Shown piece by piece: positions 1 through 8,584 of a DNA stretch of 64,000 nt (within the stretch, counting starts at the first letter, position 1; each line of letters begins with the position of its first letter). This stretch comes from Polyangiaceae bacterium (GTDB lineage Bacteria > Myxococcota_A > Polyangia > Polyangiales > Polyangiaceae), in assembly GCA_016719945.1 (NCBI GenBank), contig JADJYE010000007.1:124001-188000 (forward strand), read 5' to 3'. The position numbers and the translations under genes were made by a program. The notes beneath the pieces are model-generated. The model saw only the letters and a list, made by a program, of their open reading frames with translations. It was not told where the DNA came from and did no database searches.

Positions 1-3000
1 TCGAAGGTCTTCATGGTGCTGTCGCACCAGGTCTTCGCCTTGCCGATGTCCTTGCCGACGCGGTGGCCCTTCTGGGCGTTGTAGGCGGCGTTGAGGAGGA
101 ACTGCGCCGCTTCACCGACGTTGCGGTTCTTCGTGTAGTAGCCCTCCATCGCGGCGATGGCCTTGAGGCGAGCCTGCCGGTTGCCGCCCTCGTCGGCGCC
201 GTTCTCGTCCCAGCGCTTGAGATCGGACTCTGCGACGAGGTAGTCGATCTCCATCTTCTGCTCGACGCTCGGCTTGTTCTCCACGAACACCTGCCGCGAG
301 GCGAGCATCTTCGGGTCGTCCCCGATGTTCGCGTAGAGGATGACGGCCTTGCGCGCGGAGTCGCGGCGATCGGCTTCGGTGAAGCGCTTGTTCTTGCTGA
401 TGCCGTCGTACTGCTCGGCGGCCGAGCGGTAGTTGAAGAACAAGATGTAGGTCTTCGCGAGCTCGTCGTTCGCGACCTTGAGGTTCTTCAGCCGTTTGTC
501 GTACTCGGCCTTCTGCTTCTCGTCGCCCTTCTCGAGCGCGCCGAGCTTGTCGTCGCCGCCGTACTCCTTGATGAACAGCTGGTACATCGAGATGGCGTCG
601 TCGTACTCGCCGACGTTCTTGAACGCGGTCGCGCCGTAGATCGCCGCCTCAGGCGCCTCGTTGCGACCGGGCTCCTTCTCGAGCGCGACCTTGTACAGCG
701 CCGCGGCCTTGCGCCACGCGTCCTTCTTGGGCTGGCCCTCGGGGAGCTTCTCGGCCTCTTGATAAGCCTTGTAGGCGTCGACGTAGTAGCCCTTCGCGAC
801 GGTCTCCTTGGCGACGCTGGTCTCGAGCGCCTTGCCCTCCTCGGACACGGCGCACGATTTCACGGCGACGGCCTCGCCGAGGCGGCGGGTCTCGTCGATG
901 TTGTTCTCGAACGCCGCCATCGAGCGGAGCCGGTCCCACGCCTTGAAGCCGTACGGGGTGACCCCGCACTCCTTCTCGTAGATGGGCGTCATCCGCTTGC
1001 GGGCCTCGGCGAAGTCGCCGTACACGAAGTAGTAGTTCGCGACGTCGAACTCGTAGACCTTGCGCTGCGGGACCTGCGTGCCTTCCACGTCGTTCATGAC
1101 GTCGAGCGCCTCGGGCACGCGCTTGATGTAGTCCTCGCGGGCGAGGATGGTGGCAGCAACGGCGGGCGGGATCGGGGTCTTGATGACCTTCACCTGCTCG
1201 GTGCCGGGGTTCTCCAGCTTGACCCCGTCGAGCTGCTCGATGCCCTCGACCCCGTTGGAAGCCTTGAAGCGTTTGTACTGATCTTGGAGCTGCTGGTACG
1301 CGACGTCGACGACGAAGAACGCCGCCGGCTGGAGGTACTTGTTGTCCTCGTTGGAGTCGCGCACGGCGATCGCGGTCTGCCGCGCGACGTTGACCTGCGC
1401 CTCGGTGGGGGAGCGGTCCATCGCGACGGTGAGCACCACGATCATGTGGTTCGCGTCCGCGAGCCAGAAGCGGCTCTCGTAGGCGTCGCTCGAGTTCTCG
1501 TCTTGGGAGAGGTAGCCCTCCCAGCCCTGGGCGGCGAGCTGGTACTCCTTGAGCGCCCGCTCGAAGACCTGATCGCGCGAGGCCTTGTCGCCGGTCTTGA
1601 GGCCGTCTTCGGCCAGCGTGCGGCCGGCGTTGGTGTGATCGGCCGCAGCGCGCCGCAGGCCGCCGCGCACCAGGCGCTCGGCGGTCTGGATCGCCTCGGG
1701 GTCGTTGATACACGCGCGCGTCCACGGCTTGTTGGGACCGACGTACTCGGCGAGCTTGGTGCGCGCCTCGAGCGCCTTCTTGGAGTTGTCGGAGTACTCG
1801 GCCGTGCCCTCCTTCGACTGGCGCGTCATCGTGTCGTACGTCTCGGCGATCTGGTTCTGGACGACCGGCGCGCCGCAGTCGAGCGGCCACTTCTTCAAGA
1901 TGAGCTCGCTCATCTCGATCGTGTTCCGGTACTGGTTCAGCTCCTTGAACTCGAGCGCGAGCGCCTTGTAGACCTCGACGGTCCACTTGGCGTCCTGCGG
2001 AATGAGCTTCGGGTCCTGCACGCGGTCGATCGCCACGTGCATCTTCTCCTCCTGCTTGCGCGGGTCTTGCTCGAGGTCGAGGATGTCGTTGCGAGGGATG
2101 TACGGCTCGTCGGGGCCGGGGCCCTCGAAGTCACCGAAGGTCAGCGACCCCGCGATGTAGGTGAAGGCCTCGCTCCGGAAGTCGGAGCCGGGGTCGCCCG
2201 TCAGCCGCTCCTGCTCGTCCGCGTACTTCAACAGCTCGACGAACTGCTGGACGCTCGCCTGATATCGCTGCTGCTTGAAGTAGGTCCAGGCGAGCTTGTA
2301 CATCGACACGCCGTAGATCGGCGGCTTCTTGTACTGCAGCGAGTTCGAGTAGGCGGCCTGCGCCCGGTTGAAGTTGAAGGCGCCGCCCTCGCGCCCGATC
2401 TCGTTGAAGTGGTGGTCCCCGATGAGCCACCACACCTCCGCGACGTAGCGGGGCTCGGCGCCCAGCTGCACCTTCTGCGGGATCGGCGTGCAGGTCGTCG
2501 GGAACGGGTTCTGGAAGACGGTCTCGTCGACGAGGTCCGAGGCCACCTCCGGCTTCTTGCCGAGCTTCTTGGGAGGCGCCGCCTTCGGGGAGGCCTTCTT
2601 TGGGTTCTTGAGCGGCTCCTGGTGCCGCATCTCCCACTCTTGCCAGTACTTCGGGTCGTGGTCCTGGGGCAGCGGGTAGACCGTGTCGCGCGTCGGGTCC
2701 TTCGGATCGGGCTCGACGGGGTACGGGTAGACGTTGTGGCAGACGAGCGAGCGCCAGACCTGCTGGGCCTCGGGCCGGCGGTTCGAATCTGCGAGCGCGT
2801 GGCCCAGGTAGTAGTAAACGCCCGCGAGCTCACGGTACTTCGGGAACTCGACGATGATGCGCTTGTAGAGCGTGATCGCCAGCTGGAGCCGGTTCGCGAG
2901 CTCTTCTTCGGAGATCTCCGTCTCTTCCGCGCGGGCGCGCTCCTCGTAGAGGGCGCCGAGTCGGAACATCGCGTCGGGCGTGTTCTCGGGGTGAGCGTTC

Positions 3001-3464
3001 GGGCCGCTGTACTTCGCGATGAAGATCTCGAGCCGCCGGATGGCCTCTTCGCGCGCGTCGATGAGGCCCTTCTTCTCGATGGCGATCTCGCGATCGAGGG
3101 CGCTCAGGATCTTGCGGCGACGGTCTTCGTAGTGGTGCTTGACGATCCGCGTGATGGTGCCTCGGTAGGCCTTCGCCTGCTCCTCGTAGACCTCCGCCTC
3201 CTTCTGCAGCTCGGCGAGCGCGGAGATCTGATCGGCGGTCGGATCGGCCGGGCCTGGGACCTTCAGGCTCGGTGCCGGCGGAGGTGCGGGCGCCGCGGGC
3301 GGGGCTGCGTCGGGGCCAGCTGGCGGTGCAGCCGGGGGTGCAGCGGACGGCGCAGGGGCGGGCGGGGCCGACCCCGTGGGCGCCGGCGCGGGCTGGGCGC
3401 TCGACAGGCTGGGGACGATCGACACCCCCAGGGCGAGACCGAAGACGAGGGCTCGCTTTCTCAT
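1..3464 (-). CDS. Long periplasmic TPR-repeat protein, 3' end off window
   Basis: The reading frame is open from an ATG at 3464 to base 1, so at least 1,154 residues are present and the C-terminus lies outside the window. It begins with a signal peptide (MRKRALVFGLALGVS, cleavage near SSA-QP), then a Pro/Ala-rich linker to about residue 70. A long helical array with TPR-like pairs follows, for example around YYYLGHALADSNRRPEAQ and MYKLAWTYFKQQRYQASVQQ. The start codon overlaps the stop of the preceding gene as ATGA, so the two are translationally coupled. It is probably a periplasmic scaffold. Position and architecture recall the AgmU/GltD-type TPR proteins of myxobacterial gliding and spore-coat machineries, but that is only an analogy by size and context. 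The sequence shows no enzymatic motif. Confidence 0.85.
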   Translation of the reverse strand, partial: MRKRALVFGLALGVSIVPSLSSAQPAPAPTGSAPPAPAPSAAPPAAPPAGPDAAPPAAPAPPPAPSLKVPGPADPTADQISALAELQKEAEVYEEQAKAYRGTITRIVKHHYEDRRRKILSALDREIAIEKKGLIDAREEAIRRLEIFIAKYSGPNAHPENTPDAMFRLGALYEERARAEETEISEEELANRLQLAITLYKRIIVEFPKYRELAGVYYYLGHALADSNRRPEAQQVWRSLVCHNVYPYPVEPDPKDPTRDTVYPLPQDHDPKYWQEWEMRHQEPLKNPKKASPKAAPPKKLGKKPEVASDLVDETVFQNPFPTTCTPIPQKVQLGAEPRYVAEVWWLIGDHHFNEIGREGGAFNFNRAQAAYSNSLQYKKPPIYGVSMYKLAWTYFKQQRYQASVQQFVELLKYADEQERLTGDPGSDFRSEAFTYIAGSLTFGDFEGPGPDEPYIPRNDILDLEQDPRKQEEKMHVAIDRVQDPKLIPQDAKWTVEVYKALALEFKELNQYRNTIEMSELILKKWPLDCGAPVVQNQIAETYDTMTRQSKEGTAEYSDNSKKALEARTKLAEYVGPNKPWTRACINDPEAIQTAERLVRGGLRRAAADHTNAGRTLAEDGLKTGDKASRDQVFERALKEYQLAAQGWEGYLSQDENSSDAYESRFWLADANHMIVVLTVAMDRSPTEAQVNVARQTAIAVRDSNEDNKYLQPAAFFVVDVAYQQLQDQYKRFKASNGVEGIEQLDGVKLENPGTEQVKVIKTPIPPAVAATILAREDYIKRVPEALDVMNDVEGTQVPQRKVYEFDVANYYFVYGDFAEARKRMTPIYEKECGVTPYGFKAWDRLRSMAAFENNIDETRRLGEAVAVKSCAVSEEGKALETSVAKETVAKGYYVDAYKAYQEAEKLPEGQPKKDAWRKAAALYKVALEKEPGRNEAPEAAIYGATAFKNVGEYDDAISMYQLFIKEYGGDDKLGALEKGDEKQKAEYDKRLKNLKVANDELAKTYILFFNYRSAAEQYDGISKNKRFTEADRRDSARKAVILYANIGDDPKMLASRQVFVENKPSVEQKMEIDYLVAESDLKRWDENGADEGGNRQARLKAIAAMEGYYTKNRNVGEAAQFLLNAAYNAQKGHRVGKDIGKAKTWCDSTMKTF

Positions 3465-5848
3465 TTCGTCTCCTCCTCGGCGGGGGCCTCGCCCGCGTCG
3501 TCGAGGACCTCGTTGAGCTCCTCGCGGAGCACGCGGTCTTGTTGGGCTCGCTCGCGGGTGAGCGTTCTCACGCGGGTGATCTGGTCCTCGCGGACCTCCC
3601 AGGCTTGCTGGGTGATGCCGACGTCCGCGCGGAGGATCATCGACTTCAGCCGGTCTCGTACGAACCCGAAGTTTCGCATCATGACCTCACCGACGAGGAG
3701 GCGAGCCTGGCCGTCGAGCTCTTCCAGGCGGACCTGGTAGCCGACCACCTTCTCCGTCTCCGCGGCGACCTCCTTGAACACGCCCGACGTCTGGTTTTCG
3801 ACCTCCTTGTCGAGCTCCGCCTTGGCGGCGGAGACCTGCGCGTCGGCGTCTTCGGCCTGCTTCACGATGGGCAGCGCCTTCTGGCTGTACTTCTGCAGCC
3901 CGCCGCCCCCCGCGCCGCCCGAGAGCAGCTCGAGCTCCTTCTTGAGCAGCTCGCCGTATTTCAGGCGGACGAGCTCGTCCTCGACGAAGCGCTGATCGCC
4001 GAAGCCGGCCGTGACACGGCCCGACTGGATCTGCTTTCGCATCGCCTCGATCTGCTGCTTGTAGAGGCCGATCTTGGTCTCTTCGTCCTTGATCTGAGCC
4101 TCCCACGCGGCGATGGCCGTGGGGTCTTGGACGACGCCGAGGGAGCCGCCCTCGGTGATGACGCGCCGCAGGCCGTTGATGATGGCCTGGTTCTGGTTCA
4201 TCTGCAGCTCGAGGCGCTGCGTCGCCTGGGACACCTTGTTCCACTGGCGCTCAGCGTCGACCTCGCGCGTGGCGAAATCGGCGTCGGTCGTCGGCAGCTT
4301 CTTCAACCGGGCCTCGAGCTGACGGCGAGCCGACCGGACCTGGCCGACCTCGCCCCCGAGGTCGTCGTCGTCGGTGTCCTCCAGGCCTTCGGCGAGCGTG
4401 AGCCGAGCGAGGGCGGTCTTGTTGAGCATGCCGACGGCCCGCTCGAGGCCGCCCTTCAGCTCGGGGAACGCGCGGACCTTCGCCGGCGAGCTGAGCACCG
4501 CGTTCAGCTTCTCGATCATGTCGTTCGACTGGGCGAGCAGATCCCGGCACTCCGAGATGTCGTCGACGACGCCGAACGCGGCCTCGCCGTCCTCTGCGTC
4601 GCGCGCCCACTCGAGCGCGACGGGGGGCAGCGACGACGTGTCGAGGGTCTCGAACTCCTTCTTCGTGAGCTTGTCGTAGTACGCGCCCGGATCGCTGGTC
4701 GAGGCGAGGAACGCCTCGACCTTGTCTCGCATCGGCTCGTAGGTGGCCTTGAAGCCCTCGTACGTCGCGAGCGCTTTGTCGAACTTCCCCGCGCGGAGCA
4801 TCAGGTCGCCGCGGAGCAGCGTGCCGTCCGCGATGTTCTGGCCCTTCGGGTCGGCCACGGCGAGCACCTCCAGCGCCCGCAGCGCGCGATCGGCGTCTCC
4901 CAGCTTCACGTAGACCCAAGCGAGCTCGTAGAGCATCGTTCCGAACTCGGGGGAGGTGCGGTCGATCTTGTTGTACGCCGCGATCGCGGGGTTGAGCTGG
5001 TTGGTCTCGTAGAACAGGCGGCCGACCGCGAGCCACGCCTGGTCGATGACCATGCGGTGCGCCTCGGTGTCCGGCGGCAGCTGCGTGACCTTCGTGAAGA
5101 GATCGATCGCGCCGGCGTAGCGCTCCTTCGGCACCGGAGGCGGATCTTGGCCCTCCTCGAGCTTCACGGGGGCCGGGGTCGACTCCTTCACCGCGATCAG
5201 GCCGAGCAGGTACCGCGCTTGATGACCGTATTCGCTCTTCTCGTCGATGCCGGACAGGACGCTCTTCGCGGTGACGTAGTCCTTCTTCGCGAGGAGGGCC
5301 TTTCCTCGGGCGTAGCCGAGGAGGCTGGTGGCCGAGGCCGGCGCGGTGTCGATCGAGGCGATGACCTCGGTCAGGAGCGCGTCGTCCTTCTTGCGCATCG
5401 CGATGTCGACGAGGCGCGCGAGGGACTTCGACAGGTACGGCTGGAAGCGCGGGTCGGACGAGGAGGCCGTGATCTTCTGGAAGACCCTGCGGGACGACCA
5501 CAGCTGGTTCGAGCGGAAGTAGACCTCACCGAGCAGGCCGAGGGCATCGGGGTACGCGGTCGGATGGTCGGCGTGCTTCTCGATGACCTGGTTGAGGAGG
5601 TTGGCGGCGCGGTCGTAGTCCTTCGCGCCCATCAGCAGGACCGCGTCGGCGATCTGCTGGGCGGGCGTGCGCTTGGACTGCGACTTGGCGACGGCGGCCT
5701 TGATCGCCCCGACGCCCCCCTGCACGCTCGAGACCTGCCCCGAGGCGATGACGAGGGCCTCGTCGGCGTCGACGGCGTGCGCTTCTTGGACCCAAAGCGG
5801 AACGATGAGCGCGGCGATGACCGCCGCTACACGAGCCCTAGAGCGCAT
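3461..5848 (-). CDS. Periplasmic TPR / coiled-coil protein
   Basis: A 795-residue protein with a signal peptide ending near EAHA-VD. The N-terminal half (about 60-390) is TPR-like, for example YPDALGLLGEVYFRSNQ and TMLYELAWVYVKLGDADRA. The C-terminal half (about 480-795) is charged and heptad-like and probably forms coiled coils, ending in a Glu-rich tail (EAPAEEETK). AGGGAG lies 8 nt before the ATG. It is the middle gene of a three-gene minus-strand operon, 65 nt after the upstream gene and overlapping the next by 4 nt. The likely role is a structural component or adaptor of an envelope complex with the long TPR protein. TPR proteins of this type occur in the myxobacterial Glt/Agl motility cluster, but motif reading alone cannot prove orthology. 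Confidence 0.87.
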   Translation of the reverse strand: MRSRARVAAVIAALIVPLWVQEAHAVDADEALVIASGQVSSVQGGVGAIKAAVAKSQSKRTPAQQIADAVLLMGAKDYDRAANLLNQVIEKHADHPTAYPDALGLLGEVYFRSNQLWSSRRVFQKITASSSDPRFQPYLSKSLARLVDIAMRKKDDALLTEVIASIDTAPASATSLLGYARGKALLAKKDYVTAKSVLSGIDEKSEYGHQARYLLGLIAVKESTPAPVKLEEGQDPPPVPKERYAGAIDLFTKVTQLPPDTEAHRMVIDQAWLAVGRLFYETNQLNPAIAAYNKIDRTSPEFGTMLYELAWVYVKLGDADRALRALEVLAVADPKGQNIADGTLLRGDLMLRAGKFDKALATYEGFKATYEPMRDKVEAFLASTSDPGAYYDKLTKKEFETLDTSSLPPVALEWARDAEDGEAAFGVVDDISECRDLLAQSNDMIEKLNAVLSSPAKVRAFPELKGGLERAVGMLNKTALARLTLAEGLEDTDDDDLGGEVGQVRSARRQLEARLKKLPTTDADFATREVDAERQWNKVSQATQRLELQMNQNQAIINGLRRVITEGGSLGVVQDPTAIAAWEAQIKDEETKIGLYKQQIEAMRKQIQSGRVTAGFGDQRFVEDELVRLKYGELLKKELELLSGGAGGGGLQKYSQKALPIVKQAEDADAQVSAAKAELDKEVENQTSGVFKEVAAETEKVVGYQVRLEELDGQARLLVGEVMMRNFGFVRDRLKSMILRADVGITQQAWEVREDQITRVRTLTRERAQQDRVLREELNEVLDDAGEAPAEEETK

Positions 5849-5913
5849 GGTCGCGACTCCCTAGCGAGGCAAAGACAGAGGACAAGCAGGCCGCCATAGC
5901 GCACACGAGGCGC

Positions 5914-6798
5914 TCAGTTCTGAGGTTGCGCCGCCGCAGCAGGCTGTTGCTGGCTCGCGTCCGCGGGCGCGTTGGGATCGGCGAGGCCGCTGACGACCTT
6001 CTCGACGTACCGGATGGCCGGTCGCTCCTCGAGGGGGGTGGTGACGCTGCCCTTCTCGTAGGCGATCGCGTCGAGGGTGACGGTCTTGCCTTCGACCGCG
6101 GAGAACGAGTGGCTCGAGCGCACCTCGAACTTGTATCCCCGCAGGTAGGAGAAGACGCCGTACCCGTTGCCCTGGAGGTTCACGAGCACCTGGATGGTGT
6201 GATCTCCCGGGGGAATCGAGCCGTTGAAGATCGGGATCTCTTCTTGGTCGCTCAGGGCCCCCGACTGATCGGTCTTGTTGTACTGGACCGCCCCGTCGAG
6301 GACGAACAGCGCCTTCGTGATGCGGAACGCGTCCGAGAGGTCGTTCTTGAAGCGGACCACGGCGCGCGAGCCGGACCCGCCGCCGGAGAGGATGGTGTCG
6401 CTGAGCAGCGACAACCGCGTGTGGCTGCGCCGGATTTGCTCCTTGAGCTCGTCGATCTTCTGCTCGAGATCGCGCAGCCTCACGGCGTAGGTCTGCCCGT
6501 CCATCGGGCCGCTCGCGGAGGCGGCCGGCGGCGGCGTGGGCGCTGGATCGGAAGTCGCGCGCGCGGACCCCGAGCCAGCGGGAGCCGCGGCGGTGGTGGC
6601 GGTCGGCCCGGCCTTGGCGGTCGGCGCTGCGCTCGCGGCCGCCGAGGCGCTCGCCTTGGCAGAGGCGGTGGCCTTGGCGACAGCGCTGCCGCTCGGCGCA
6701 GGGGGCGCGCCGCCGGGCTGCTGCGCGACAGCGATCGCCGCGACGCCCAAGGTCATCGAGATAGCTCCCACCCACGAGACGAGTCTTTTCACGGCCAC
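5914..6798 (-). CDS. Secreted Ala-rich protein, first gene of TPR operon
   Basis: About 294 residues. I chose the GTG at 6798 because AGGAG sits 7 nt upstream. A second in-frame GTG at 6792 also has GAGG 5 nt upstream and gives almost the same signal peptide (VKRLVSWVGAISMTLG). The longer in-frame extension to 6879 has no ribosome site and would bury the signal peptide. After cleavage near AVA-QQ there is an Ala/Pro/Ser/Lys low-complexity segment (about 25-90). A short helix (RLRDLEQKIDELKEQIR) and a globular beta-rich domain (about 120-270) with hydrophobic strands follow. No family was recognised. It heads the operon with the two TPR proteins and is probably a periplasmic partner of them. 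Confidence 0.8.
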   Translation of the reverse strand: MAVKRLVSWVGAISMTLGVAAIAVAQQPGGAPPAPSGSAVAKATASAKASASAAASAAPTAKAGPTATTAAAPAGSGSARATSDPAPTPPPAASASGPMDGQTYAVRLRDLEQKIDELKEQIRRSHTRLSLLSDTILSGGGSGSRAVVRFKNDLSDAFRITKALFVLDGAVQYNKTDQSGALSDQEEIPIFNGSIPPGDHTIQVLVNLQGNGYGVFSYLRGYKFEVRSSHSFSAVEGKTVTLDAIAYEKGSVTTPLEERPAIRYVEKVVSGLADPNAPADASQQQPAAAAQPQN

Positions 6799-7120
6799 CT
6801 CAGCGCTCCTGGAAAGCAAGACGGCATGCGGGCGGCCGCCCGCGGCGCGATCCGGAGATCTCGACACGGGACGCCGCACGTCTGGTTAACCTGTGCGATC
6901 GCGCTCAGTCTATGGGGCCCCTCCCCCGCTTGCAACGCCCGTTACCCCGCGAGCACGATAGGCGCCGCGGGCCCTGACCATGGGAAACGTGCCACGCCCG
7001 CGAGCTTGGGCTAGCCTCGCGACACTCGATGGGGCCCTGGGCCAGATCTTTCTTGGACGTCGTTCGTCGGTATGGACGTCCGAAGAGCCCCTCGACTTGC
7101 CGGAGCCCCGGGAGGTCGTA
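6799..7120. promoter_or_regulatory. Divergent intergenic region, TPR operon / ECF sigma gene
   Basis: A 322-bp non-coding stretch between divergent transcription units that should hold the promoters of both. Just before the sigma-factor start, GGACGTC occurs twice (7055-7061 and 7074-7080) with start points 19 bp apart. Together with flanking CTT/GAAG these give an imperfect inverted repeat that could be an autoregulatory site. I could not identify a convincing -35/-10 pair for either direction. An in-frame extension of the sigma gene to 6980 exists, but lacks a ribosome site and is probably non-coding. Confidence 0.45.
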
Positions 7121-7738
7121 GTGGCCACACGAGAGGAGGTCACCGACGAGGCCCTCATGCTCCGCTACCAGGGCGGCGATCGCAGCGCGTTCGCCCAGCT
7201 GGTCCGACGCCACAAAGCACCCGTCTTCAACTTCATCTTGCGCCACACCCGCTCGAGCAGCGTGGCGGAGGACCTGACCCAGGACGTCTTCGTTCGGGTG
7301 GTCCAGAGCGCCGCGGACTTCCGGCACTCGGCCCGGTTCTCGACGTGGGTGTACACCATCGCCCGCAACCTCTGCATCGATCAGCTCCGCAAGGCGCAGC
7401 TGAGGCGCCACCCTTCGCTCGATCAGCCGCAAGCCGGCGCCGACGAGGACGGCCCCACCCTCGGGGAGCGGACGGCCGATCAACACCCCGACCGCGCGGT
7501 CGACAGGGCCGCCATCGGACGTCAGCTGTCGGAGCACATCCGCCGGGCGGTGGACGACCTGCCCGAGGACCAGCGCGAGGTGTTCCTGCTCCGGGAGGTC
7601 GCGAACGTCCCCTTCAAGGACATCGCGACGATGATCGGCATCCCCGAGAACACAGTGAAAAGTCGCATGCGGTACGCTCTCGAGCGGCTGCAGCGAGCGC
7701 TCCAGGAATACGAGGATTACGCTCGGACACTGAGATAA
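7121..7738 (+). CDS. ECF-family RNA polymerase sigma factor
   Basis: A 205-residue sigma-70 family protein lacking region 1 and most of region 3. Sigma region 2 (about 18-90) includes RYQGGDRSAFAQLVRRHK, the core-binding stretch EDLTQDVFVRV, and the -10-recognition part FSTWVYTIARNLCIDQLRK. After a variable linker, region 4 (about 140-195) has the helix-turn-helix DIATMIGIPENTVKSRM. The GTG at 7121 was chosen because GGAGG lies 5 nt before it and the protein then begins at the usual ECF N-terminus. It directs RNA polymerase to a dedicated regulon. The anti-sigma gene starts 4 nt after its stop, so activity is probably held back by that membrane partner until an envelope signal releases it. 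Confidence 0.95.
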   Translation: MATREEVTDEALMLRYQGGDRSAFAQLVRRHKAPVFNFILRHTRSSSVAEDLTQDVFVRVVQSAADFRHSARFSTWVYTIARNLCIDQLRKAQLRRHPSLDQPQAGADEDGPTLGERTADQHPDRAVDRAAIGRQLSEHIRRAVDDLPEDQREVFLLREVANVPFKDIATMIGIPENTVKSRMRYALERLQRALQEYEDYARTLR

Positions 7739-7742
7739 CCCT

Positions 7743-8537
7743 ATGGACTGCGAGAAGTTCGACCTGTGCGTGATGGATGCCCTGTACGGCGAGCTCGACG
7801 AGCTCACGGCAGAGGCACTCAAGCGCCATGTGGAGGGCTGTCCCCGGTGCGGGGCGGCCTGGTCGGGCCTGAAGTCCACCCGCTCGGCGGTCTCCCTTCC
7901 CCTCGAGGACCCGCCGATGGGCCTCGAGGCTCGCATCCTCGCGGCCGAGAAGACGGTGCACCACCGCGCGCCCTGGCACCGGAAGATCATGCGGGCGGCG
8001 GCGTGGGCAGGCAGCCACGCGATGCGGCCTCAGCTGGCGATGGCGGCGCTGTTCATGTTCGTGATCGGCTCCAGCCTGCTGCTGCTTCGGGGGCGACCGA
8101 CCGGACCGGTCAAGGTCAGCGAAGAGGGCCGCGCCGAGGCGCCCTCCCCGGTCGCGCAGGCAGCCGAGGAGCGTGAGACCATCAGCGGCGCCAAGGGGCT
8201 GCCCGGCGACTCCATGGAGCGCGCGGGCCGTGGGCGCCCCGAGGCGGCGCCCGCGCCGGCGGCCGTGGCTGCAGCAGAGCCGTCGGCCGCGGCCGAAGCG
8301 TTCAAGGCCGAGAAGACCGACGAGGGTGACTCGAAGACTCTCGACTTCACCGGAGCGGGATGCGCCGAGGCCGGACTGGCGCTGCAAGCGGCGGCCCCCG
8401 ACAGCCAAGAGCTGAAGGAAGCCGAGGCCAAGCTCGCCGCGTGCAAGGCGAAGGCGCCTGCGAAGGTAAGCGCGTCGGCGCCGGCCGCGGCCACCACGGT
8501 GCCGCAGGCGCCCCCGTCGGCCTCGTCGGGCTGGTGA
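7743..8537 (+). CDS. Membrane anti-sigma factor with zinc-finger domain
   Basis: A 264-residue protein. The N-terminal zinc-binding anti-sigma motif is His-x3-Cys-x2-Cys (H29, C33, C36, in HVEGCPRC). One membrane segment lies at about 96-116 (MAALFMFVIGSSLLLL). The remaining roughly 145 residues are Ala/Glu/Lys-rich and should lie in the periplasm. The motif and position directly behind an ECF sigma gene identify it as the cognate anti-sigma factor: the cytoplasmic domain binds the sigma factor and the tail could sense or be cleaved. The periplasmic part has no recognised sensor fold. It has two isolated cysteines (in GAGCAEAGLALQ and KLAACKAK). Confidence 0.9.
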   Translation: MDCEKFDLCVMDALYGELDELTAEALKRHVEGCPRCGAAWSGLKSTRSAVSLPLEDPPMGLEARILAAEKTVHHRAPWHRKIMRAAAWAGSHAMRPQLAMAALFMFVIGSSLLLLRGRPTGPVKVSEEGRAEAPSPVAQAAEERETISGAKGLPGDSMERAGRGRPEAAPAPAAVAAAEPSAAAEAFKAEKTDEGDSKTLDFTGAGCAEAGLALQAAAPDSQELKEAEAKLAACKAKAPAKVSASAPAAATTVPQAPPSASSGW

Positions 8538-8584
8538 GGTTTCGCGCGCGCGCTGCTGCCGTTCTTCGGTAGACTCCCGATTCG

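Noticed and set aside
2770..2800. GGTTCGAATC resembling a tRNA T-arm.
   Set aside because: It lies inside the long TPR coding frame, and no cloverleaf can be formed with the flanks.
63..3740. A 1,225-residue open frame on the plus strand.
   Set aside because: It is antisense to a convincing TPR gene with signal peptide and ribosome coupling. The translation is Leu/Val/Arg/Asp-rich without domains, as expected from the complementary strand of GC-rich coding DNA.
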